Below, one piece after another: positions 7,193-11,376 of a DNA stretch of 11,376 nucleotides. The DNA is from an archaeon. Lineage in GTDB: Archaea; Thermoproteota; Nitrososphaeria; Nitrososphaerales; UBA183. The notes beneath the pieces are model-generated. The model was given only the letters and a program-made list of their open reading frames with translations. It ran no database searches and had not been told where the DNA came from. How positions within the stretch are numbered: position 1 is the first letter of the stretch; every line of letters begins with the position of its first letter. The position numbers and the translations under genes were made by a program. The stretch is from contig JAJYKR010000012.1 of NCBI GenBank assembly GCA_021788415.1, positions 1 to 11,376 of the forward strand. Direction: 5' to 3'.

Positions 7193-7675
7193 ATGAGGAT
7201 CCTGGAGGAAGAGATCAGAGTCCCTGAAGGGGTCCAGATAATCATCGGGCAGGCGCACTTCATCAAGACGGTCGAGGACCTCTACGAGGCTCTGGTCGGG
7301 TCCATGCCGGGTCTGAAGTTCGGGCTGGCCTTCTGCGAGGCATCAGGCAAGGCCCTGGTCAGGTACGAAGGCACCGACGACGCACTCGCGGACCTCGCAA
7401 AGGAGTACGCGTCCCGGATCGCAGCCGGGCACTCCTTCGTCGTCCTCCTCAGGGACGCCTTCCCGATCAACGTGCTCAACCGGGTCAAGGCGGTCGAGGA
7501 GGTGGTCGGCGTGTACTGCGCCACGTCAAACCCTGTGTCTGTCGTGATCGCCGATTCGGGGAAGGGGAGGGGAGTGATGGGAGTCATCGACGGGGTCCCC
7601 CCAAAGGGGGCGGAGGGGGAACAGGACAAGGAGGAAAGGCGGTCGTTCCTGCGCAAGGTCGGCTACAAGCGCTGA
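7193..7675 (+). CDS. Adenosine-specific kinase family protein (DUF355)
   Basis: A 160-residue protein matching the small archaeal/bacterial adenosine-specific kinase family (Pfam Adenosine_kin, formerly DUF355) nearly end to end. Characteristic segments are EGVQIIIGQAHFIKTVEDLY (about 12-31), LKFGLAFCEASGKALVRYEG (41-60), AGHSFVVLLRDAFPINVLN (78-96), VYCATSNPVSVVIAD (107-121) and GRGVMGVIDG (125-134). Structural work on archaeal members shows adenine-nucleoside/nucleotide binding; the true cellular reaction is poorly established, so the kinase name should be read as a family label. The C-terminus ends in a charged tail (EGEQDKEERR) followed by RSFLRKVGYKR. The ATG at 7193 gives the family-standard N-terminus. 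It is divergent from the pilus motor operon and, in base composition, belongs to the high-GC backbone. Confidence 0.93.
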   Translation: MRILEEEIRVPEGVQIIIGQAHFIKTVEDLYEALVGSMPGLKFGLAFCEASGKALVRYEGTDDALADLAKEYASRIAAGHSFVVLLRDAFPINVLNRVKAVEEVVGVYCATSNPVSVVIADSGKGRGVMGVIDGVPPKGAEGEQDKEERRSFLRKVGYKR

Positions 7676-7702
7676 GGGCACCGCCGCCGAATGGCGACCG
7701 AC

Positions 7703-7720
7703 TCACCTGTCATACGGTGA
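7703..7720. repeat. Short inverted repeat
   Basis: TCACC and GGTGA arms are separated by eight bases, followed by AAAAGTGAACG. It could be an operator, a weak hairpin after the kinase gene, or chance; the arms are only five base pairs. Confidence 0.3.
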
Positions 7721-7760
7721 AAAGTGAACGATTAGTTTTACACAACTCCCTCAATATTGT

Positions 7761-7777
7761 ATGGAATTATAATCCAT
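7761..7777. repeat. Imperfect palindrome in the island leader
   Basis: ATGGAATTATAATCCAT has perfect five-base arms (ATGGA/TCCAT) around an A/T core. It lies next to the perfect 8-base palindrome CAATATTG (7752-7759) and 48 bases before the zinc-finger start. It may be an operator overlapping a promoter of the island genes, or an end of the inserted element. Confidence 0.35.
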
Positions 7778-7812
7778 TGTCTTAATAGGAAGCCTACTAA
7801 TCTCATACCTCA

Positions 7813-7817
7813 GAGGT
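7813..7817 (+). promoter_or_regulatory. Ribosome binding site for the zinc-finger mini-protein
   Basis: GAGGT lies seven bases before the GTG at 7825. It is the reason for choosing GTG as start. Confidence 0.5.
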
Positions 7818-7824
7818 TAGGGGA

Positions 7825-8013
7825 GTGTACACGAGCGCGGAGCAGACGGCTGCGCCCACCTGCGGGGTCTGCGGCCGAAAACTGGCGGTCGGCTTCCACT
7901 ACACCTGCCATGTCTGTGGAAGTTCGTACTGTTACTCTCATGCTCCTGTAAAGTGTGCCCACAAGACTGGAACTACCGTAAAGAATACCCTTCAAGCAAG
8001 GATTCCGCGGTAG
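7825..8013 (+). CDS. AN1-like zinc-finger mini-protein
   Basis: A 62-residue ORF starting at GTG 7825 with a well-placed Shine-Dalgarno. Most of it is one metal-binding unit: C13-x2-C16-x11-C28-x2-C31-x4-C36-x2-H39-x4-C44-x-H46. The spacing up to H39, and the texture CGVCGRKL ... YTCHVCGSSYCYSH, closely follow AN1-type zinc fingers of archaea, but the usual closing H-x-C appears as C-x-H one residue early. The tail is short and basic (KTGTTVKNTLQARIPR). Function is unknown; AN1 fingers usually mediate protein contacts. It ends in TAG at 8011-8013 in the same frame as the nuclease ORF that follows, so it may once have been, or still occasionally be, the N-terminal part of that protein. Composition is low-GC and foreign to the backbone. 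Confidence 0.6.
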   Translation: MYTSAEQTAAPTCGVCGRKLAVGFHYTCHVCGSSYCYSHAPVKCAHKTGTTVKNTLQARIPR

Positions 8014-8025
8014 CTGACCAAGTCC

Positions 8026-8775
8026 TTGGGACAGAAAGATACAGAGAACCCAAGGTGCAACAAGTGTGGAATTCTCCTAAATCAGGAGAACTGGAACGAG
8101 TCTCATAGGAACCCAAAACCCCGCTATTTTCAGAACTCGGGCAAGTTCTATGCCACAAGACTCTTTGTTTGCAAGGAGTGTTGGAGGAAGAAGGTCAGGG
8201 AAGGAAACCGAGCTAGCTGTCAGAGGCAGAAAGAGATAGATCCAGACAACTACTTTACAAGATACCGCGGAATTAGACTGTTGTGGAGAGGAACGTTCAT
8301 TCGGAAGATGACCTCTATGGAAGTTAGGACGGTATCCGAAAAAGCGGAAGAGATTGCGGCAAGAGAGATCTTGCCCGAAGAAGGGTTCGGGGACATCTGC
8401 TGGTTGCATAACCATCACGCACCTGTTGACATCTTGGCCAGCAAAGAAGGCCAATGTTGCGCAATTGATGTGACCACTGCTTCCTACAAGTCATTTAGGA
8501 ACAATAGTGTGGGGAACAAGAGAGCAATACAGTGGCTGGCGCGGAACCTAAACCTGCGACTTCTTGTCGTCTTCGTTTCCCCCGACTTGTCCCGCTATAT
8601 CATCAAACCAATCCCTGAAGGAAGAATCTATGCGAACATCCGAAAAGAGGACTTCAGACTTGTGAAAACGATCAGGCCACAAAGCCCATTCGATGGCCAG
8701 GGGACCGTCTATCCCGTACCACAATCGGCAAGCAATGGTGAGAATGCCGCAGTGTCCAAGGATCGCGAACTTTGA
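8026..8775 (+). CDS. Zinc-finger protein with putative PD-(D/E)XK-like nuclease domain
   Basis: A 249-residue ORF from TTG 8026. The N-terminus has a four-cysteine finger, C11-x2-C14 ... C49-x2-C52, with the texture CNKCGILLNQENW ... VCKECWRKK that often heads HNH/homing-type nucleases. A basic linker leads to a C-terminal domain containing PVDILA (133-138), CCAIDVTTASYKS (144-156) and the strand LRLLVVFVSPDLS (178-190). This D-x12-D-x-T layout resembles a restriction-endonuclease-like (PD-(D/E)XK) core with D135 and D148, but Thr150 stands where Lys is expected. Assignment as a nuclease is inference. No Shine-Dalgarno precedes the TTG, and no ATG or GTG in frame lies before the first finger. 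The preceding ORF is in the same frame across one TAG. The stop overlaps the next gene's TTG start. Low GC marks it as foreign, and it may be a selfish nuclease. Confidence 0.6.
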   Translation: MGQKDTENPRCNKCGILLNQENWNESHRNPKPRYFQNSGKFYATRLFVCKECWRKKVREGNRASCQRQKEIDPDNYFTRYRGIRLLWRGTFIRKMTSMEVRTVSEKAEEIAAREILPEEGFGDICWLHNHHAPVDILASKEGQCCAIDVTTASYKSFRNNSVGNKRAIQWLARNLNLRLLVVFVSPDLSRYIIKPIPEGRIYANIRKEDFRLVKTIRPQSPFDGQGTVYPVPQSASNGENAAVSKDREL

Positions 8776-9170
8776 AGGTCTATCTTTCAGTCCCGATGAT
8801 CGCCAACCGAGCCCTGCAGCGGGCCGAGCTGATGGCCAAGGCGATCCGCGACTCCGGCTGCGAAGTCTCCTCCCCATGGGTCCTCGGGCCTGTGGAGCGC
8901 TCCGGCGCCTCTGCCACGAACGTCTTCCGCAGGGACGTGGAGGGGGCCGAAAGGTCCGATGTCATCGTCGCCGACGTCACCGAGCCGAGCATCGGCGTGG
9001 GGATGGAGATCATGGCAGCGTACAAGGCAGGGAGGAGGATCATACTGGTCGAAAAGAAGGGGAAGGTGACCTCCCGCATGCTCTCCCATATGGACAGGAA
9101 GGAGACCCTCGTCTACGAGGAGGACGCCGACGTGTACCCTGCCCTCAAGCTACTCCTCGGCCGTCCCTGA
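8772..9170 (+). CDS. Nucleoside 2-deoxyribosyltransferase / DNPH1-like protein
   Basis: A 132-residue protein of the nucleoside 2-deoxyribosyltransferase superfamily, closest in texture to small DNPH1 (Rcl)-type N-glycosidases that cleave the base from deoxynucleoside monophosphates. Visible landmarks are the N-terminal strand MKVYLSVPM (1-9), RRDVEGAERSDVIVADVTEP (53-72) and GVGMEI (75-80), whose Glu79 aligns with the catalytic glutamate. It also has AAYKAGRRIILV (82-93). The start is TTG at 8772; AAGGA (8758-8762) nine bases upstream could serve as Shine-Dalgarno. The start codon overlaps the stop of the upstream nuclease ORF (TTGA), yet composition returns to high GC exactly here, so it belongs to the backbone. 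Whether it hydrolyses nucleotides or transfers deoxyribose cannot be told. No TATA box is visible in the low-GC sequence just upstream. Confidence 0.8.
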   Translation: MKVYLSVPMIANRALQRAELMAKAIRDSGCEVSSPWVLGPVERSGASATNVFRRDVEGAERSDVIVADVTEPSIGVGMEIMAAYKAGRRIILVEKKGKVTSRMLSHMDRKETLVYEEDADVYPALKLLLGRP

Positions 9171-9182
9171 AGCGGCAACAGG

Positions 9183-9188
9183 TTAAAG
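9183..9188 (+). promoter_or_regulatory. TATA-like box of ridA
   Basis: TTAAAG in the 42-base spacer after the DNPH1-like gene ends 25 bases before the ATG at 9213. The position fits an archaeal TATA box with a leaderless or nearly leaderless transcript. Confidence 0.55.
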
Positions 9189-9212
9189 CCCTGGCCGCCC
9201 CTGGCCGTCAGG

Positions 9213-9584
9213 ATGAAGTCAGAAGTCAGGACGAAGTCCGCCCCCTCGCCGATAGGCCCGTATTCCCAGGCCGTCGACGCGGGCGCCGTGTACTGTTCAG
9301 GCCAGATCGGGACCGACCCCTCGACGGGGGGCCTCGAGCAGGGGATAGTGGCCCAGACCGCACGCGCCATCTCCAACCTCGAAGGCGTGCTCGCGGCCGC
9401 GGGGCTGGGCATGAGGGACGTGGTCAAGACCACAGTGTTCATGGCCGACCTTTCGGAGTTCGCTCCGATGAACGAAGAGTACGCACGGCACTTCGCCCCG
9501 CCCTACCCGGCGAGGTCCACCGTCCAGGCCGCCGCCCTCCCAAAGGGGGCGAGGGTCGAGATCGACGCGATAGCGGTCAGATGA
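9213..9584 (+). CDS. ridA: RidA family enamine/imine deaminase
   Basis: A 123-residue protein with the whole YjgF/YER057c/UK114 (RidA) fold and usual length. It would hydrolyse reactive 2-aminoacrylate-type enamine/imine intermediates released by PLP enzymes, in the cytosol. Recognisable blocks are SPIGPYSQAV (12-21), VYCSGQIGTDP (26-36), QTARAISNLEGVLAAAG (48-64), DVVKTTVFMADLSEF (69-83), MNEEYARHF (86-94) and PARSTVQAAALPKGARVEIDAIAV (99-122). The arginine in PARS and the glutamate in VEIDAIAV, both important in canonical RidA, are kept; the Cys after ARS in E. coli RidA is Thr here, as in many homologues. No Shine-Dalgarno is evident; a TATA-like box lies 25 bases upstream. The gene ends one base from the convergent small basic ORF. 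Confidence 0.93.
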   Translation: MKSEVRTKSAPSPIGPYSQAVDAGAVYCSGQIGTDPSTGGLEQGIVAQTARAISNLEGVLAAAGLGMRDVVKTTVFMADLSEFAPMNEEYARHFAPPYPARSTVQAAALPKGARVEIDAIAVR

Positions 9585-9585
9585 C

Positions 9586-9687
9586 CTAGCGGGGGGACCA
9601 GGACTTCCGGTACGGCCCTCTCCTGCGCCTGCGGCCCTTCTTCTTCCTCTCGGCCCGGCGCAGCAGCCCGTCCTGTCCCTGGCTCAT
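9586..9687 (-). CDS. Arg/Lys-rich 33-residue protein coupled to mrp
   Basis: An ORF of 33 codons from ATG 9687 to TAG 9586. Its ATG overlaps the TGA of the Mrp gene in an ATGA arrangement, the classic layout for translational coupling. The peptide begins MSQGQDGLLRRAERKKKG and continues RRRRRGPYRKSWSPR; nearly half the residues are Arg or Lys, suggesting nucleic-acid or ribosome binding. I do not recognise the family; it recalls tiny basic ribosomal proteins only in composition. It fills the space between Mrp and RidA completely, leaving one base. It may be real, given the overlap and the tight packing, or a chance frame in GC-rich DNA. Confidence 0.4.
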   Translation of the reverse strand: MSQGQDGLLRRAERKKKGRRRRRGPYRKSWSPR

Positions 9688-11376
9688 CCGTTCCGCTTCG
9701 CGAAGGCCACTATGCTGACCATCCCTGCAACCCTGAAGGCGAGCTCTTTGTACACGAGGGACTCCGGGGCGTCGGGCGAGGCGGCGACTATCGGGACCCC
9801 CTTGTCGGACTGCTCCCTGATCGCGACCCCGATGGGGATCTCTCCGAGGAAGTCGACCCCCCGTTCCGCTGCGATCTTCTTTCCGCCCCCTTTCGAGAAG
9901 ATGTAGGTCTTCTCCCCGCAATTATGGACCGTCTGATATGGAGTACAGAAACTGTTGTCTTCTTCAACCTCAAGATCATGCACGACGCCCTTGTAGGAGA
10001 ATGACTCGACTTTCTTTATGCGAAGGTATACGAATTCTCCGTCAGATTTAGTCCTTCTTGAAAACGTAAATCCGACCCTGAATATCCGCTTCGCGTCCAC
10101 CTTCCTCCCCTGGAAGTTGGATTCTCCTTTTCTGACAGTAATCGACGGTAGATAGCCAATCTTCAGTGCGATGTCTCGGACCCCCTCGGCGAGTTGGACG
10201 GAGACTGTCTTGACTCTGGTCTCAATTTTCCCCCGATTTCCATCGCCATTCACATATGAGGAAAGCAGCCATTCTAGCTTCTCCGGAGGCAACAGCTTCA
10301 CCCAAAGTGGGACCCGCTTCGTCGAGGCGCCCGTCCCGAACTCCTTTGCGATCCATCTGGCTAGGAGAACAGACCGGATTTCTACCCTCCAACCCGTCTT
10401 TCCCATGTAGAGAATCGGGTGATACTCATAGGCCGAGGCGGCTTTCACAACCTCCATCGCGAATGCAAGCTCCTTTCCGCTTGACCCAAACGTGTACCTA
10501 ACAGCACAATGTCCACGCTTTGCTCGCTTGATGACATCGCCTTCGGCAAGGTAATATCCCAGCAAAATCATCAAGTTTGAGTCAACAGCAAATCTGTAAT
10601 CCTTCAACTTGTTTCGATACTCGACAACGAATCGAAGCTCCTTCAGTTCCCTTTCTTCAGAGATGCGGGGAAAGGCAATGAGGTCGGTCTTCTTGTTTCC
10701 GATCGCAGGCGTCAGGCTGGCGGCTGGGGTCCAGTTGAAAAGAGTAAGAATCGAGCCGTCCTTGTTTCTAGAGAGATGACGGGTAAGAACCGGGTGGTCT
10801 GGTGTAAGAGAAACCTGGAATTCTGGGGATAACGCTGACTTGGACGTTATCCTGATCAGATTTCCCTCGTAGTCATGAGAATGCAACGCGGACACTTTCT
10901 TGAACCTGCCTTTGTGAGTCAAGACTAGGTCGCCAACCCGTACCTTCGAGATTGGCTTGAGCCCATCTTCGGTGATGACGGTCTGTTCTGGAGGAAGGCA
11001 GTGCGGGCAGACGAAGTGGCTCATGTTCTCCACGACCCCGAGGATCGGGACGTTGAGCCGCTTGAACATGGCAAGCGCCTTCGCTGCTATGTTGAGGGCG
11101 GCGTCCTGCGGGGTCGTGACGATCAGGACCCCTCCCAGCGGAACGGTCTGCGCCAGAGTGAGGCTGGAATCGCCAGTCCCCGGAGGAAGGTCGCAGACGA
11201 GGTAGTCCAGCTCCCCCCACTCCACCTGGGTCAGGAGCTGCCTGACAGCTCCAGCCACCAGCGGGCCCCTCCAGATCACCGGGGTCTCTTCGCTATAGAA
11301 GAAGCCGAGGGACGCGACCTTCACCCCGTGCGCCTCCGGTGGGATGATCCTCTCGCCTTCGACTTGCGGCTTGGTC
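9684..11376 (-). CDS. Mrp/NBP35/ApbC-type Fe-S carrier P-loop ATPase, intein-containing, 5' truncated by window
   Basis: The frame is open from the right edge to TGA at 9684. The host protein is an Mrp/NBP35 family MinD-like ATPase that binds a 4Fe-4S cluster at its dimer interface and hands it to target proteins. Visible host parts are VIWRGPLVAGAVRQLL, LDYLVCDLPPGTGD (switch/Walker B region), VLIVTTPQDAAL and ILGVVENMSHFVCPH. After the intein come CGEKTYIFSKGGGKKIAAE and a C-terminal half ending AFAKRNG. The N-terminal Walker A lies beyond the window. The GTG at 11324 is an internal valine: the residues upstream (GERIIPPEAHG) continue the family pattern. A 360-residue intein splits the CPHC cluster-binding motif before its second Cys, so the cluster site forms only after splicing. 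The 3' end overlaps a small basic ORF (ATGA). Confidence 0.93.
   Translation of the reverse strand, partial: TKPQVEGERIIPPEAHGVKVASLGFFYSEETPVIWRGPLVAGAVRQLLTQVEWGELDYLVCDLPPGTGDSSLTLAQTVPLGGVLIVTTPQDAALNIAAKALAMFKRLNVPILGVVENMSHFVCPHCLPPEQTVITEDGLKPISKVRVGDLVLTHKGRFKKVSALHSHDYEGNLIRITSKSALSPEFQVSLTPDHPVLTRHLSRNKDGSILTLFNWTPAASLTPAIGNKKTDLIAFPRISEERELKELRFVVEYRNKLKDYRFAVDSNLMILLGYYLAEGDVIKRAKRGHCAVRYTFGSSGKELAFAMEVVKAASAYEYHPILYMGKTGWRVEIRSVLLARWIAKEFGTGASTKRVPLWVKLLPPEKLEWLLSSYVNGDGNRGKIETRVKTVSVQLAEGVRDIALKIGYLPSITVRKGESNFQGRKVDAKRIFRVGFTFSRRTKSDGEFVYLRIKKVESFSYKGVVHDLEVEEDNSFCTPYQTVHNCGEKTYIFSKGGGKKIAAERGVDFLGEIPIGVAIREQSDKGVPIVAASPDAPESLVYKELAFRVAGMVSIVAFAKRNG
9921..11000 (-). mobile_element. 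Intein with LAGLIDADG homing endonuclease domain, in the Mrp CPHC motif
   Basis: A 360-residue in-frame insertion. Splicing block A is CLPPEQTVITEDGLKPI with nucleophile Cys1; block B is LTPDHPVL with Thr66 and His69; block F is VVHDLEVEEDNSF (339-351); block G is TVHN ending in His359-Asn360, followed by extein Cys+1. Two LAGLIDADG-type motifs, LLGYYLAEGDV (acidic Glu153) and LLSSYVNGDG (Asp253), mark a DOD homing endonuclease in the middle. All standard residues for class 1 splicing are present except the frequent block F His, which is Asn349. G+C is lower than in the host exteins (21/60 by hand at 10561-10620, 31/60 at 10501-10560), fitting horizontal spread. Boundaries are set by rejoining FVCPH to CGEKTYIF, which restores the family motif without gap. 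Confidence 0.95.

Larger units (their letters stand above)
7676..8771 (+). other. Low-GC island, probable horizontal insertion
   Basis: From just after the kinase stop to the start of the DNPH1-like gene the composition changes abruptly. Hand counts give 28/60 G+C at 8101-8160 and 26/60 at 8221-8280, against 40/60 in the kinase gene at 7321-7380. Codon choice changes too (A/T third positions, AGA beside AGG). The first about 149 bases (7676-7824) hold no gene; they contain two imperfect inverted repeats and A/T-rich stretches that could include a promoter, but no clear tRNA, att direct repeat or insertion-sequence end was seen. Two zinc-finger ORFs fill the remainder. The right edge coincides with the start codon of the next gene. 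Confidence 0.6.

Noticed and set aside
7676..7824. tRNA gene or CRISPR repeats in the gene-free spacer
   Set aside because: No cloverleaf, CCA-type end or repeated unit with regular spacing could be found; only short palindromes are present.
8011..8013. TAG as pyrrolysine or other recoded sense codon
   Set aside because: TAG ends the FlaI-like gene and pilins 1, 2 and 3 of this window, so it behaves as an ordinary stop; no pyrrolysine genes are present to support recoding.
8693..9589. 298-codon plus-strand frame across the DNPH1-like and RidA genes
   Set aside because: A low-complexity, Arg/Gly-rich shadow of two recognisable genes in other frames.
11322..11324. GTG 11324 as start of the Mrp gene
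   Set aside because: The frame stays open to the window edge and the upstream residues (GERIIPPEAHG) continue the Mrp pattern; the Walker A half must lie outside the window.

Overview
The window looks like archaeal chromosome. Four things point to this: TATA-like boxes (TTAAAAG, TTAAAG) sit about 22-30 bases upstream of start codons with little or no leader; there is an archaeal FlaI/FlaJ-type pilus motor with class III (prepilin-type) signal peptides; there is an archaeal-type adenosine-specific kinase (DUF355 family); and an intein interrupts an Mrp/NBP35-type ATPase. Base composition is high-GC with heavy AGG arginine use. A member of the TACK group such as Nitrososphaerota is plausible, but the sequence alone does not fix the lineage.

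Layout. At the left edge a partial unknown gene on the minus strand (1-120) lies head to head with a compact HerA/DUF87-type ATPase (119-1231, plus). Next comes a minus-strand surface-filament locus read from 7099 down to 1238: a FlaI-like secretion ATPase, an overlapping FlaJ/UpsF/TadC-like membrane platform, and, from a second promoter, four consecutive prepilin-like genes. The two promoters carry the same TTAAAAG box at the same distance from ATG, so motor and subunits are probably expressed together. The internal genes of both units use Shine-Dalgarno sites, three of them with TTG starts. No prepilin peptidase is in the window.

Divergent from the motor operon is a high-GC adenosine-specific kinase (7193-7675). 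It is followed by about 1.1 kb of clearly lower GC (roughly 7680-8771) that carries an AN1-like zinc-finger mini-protein and a zinc-finger/putative PD-(D/E)XK nuclease. These two ORFs share one reading frame and are separated by a single TAG. The segment looks like a recent insertion and ends exactly at the TTG start of a nucleoside 2-deoxyribosyltransferase/DNPH1-like gene (8772-9170). High-GC sequence resumes there and continues into RidA (9213-9584).

Convergent with RidA are a 33-residue Arg/Lys-rich ORF and, upstream of it with an ATGA overlap, an Mrp/NBP35/ApbC Fe-S carrier ATPase whose 5' end lies beyond the right edge. A 360-residue intein with a LAGLIDADG endonuclease domain (9921-11000) interrupts it exactly before the second cysteine of the CPHC iron-sulfur motif. 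The intein is also lower in GC than its host gene. The strongest points of interest are this intein, with its possible redox/Fe-S gating, the low-GC zinc-finger/nuclease island, and the disulfide-patterned pilin cassette.
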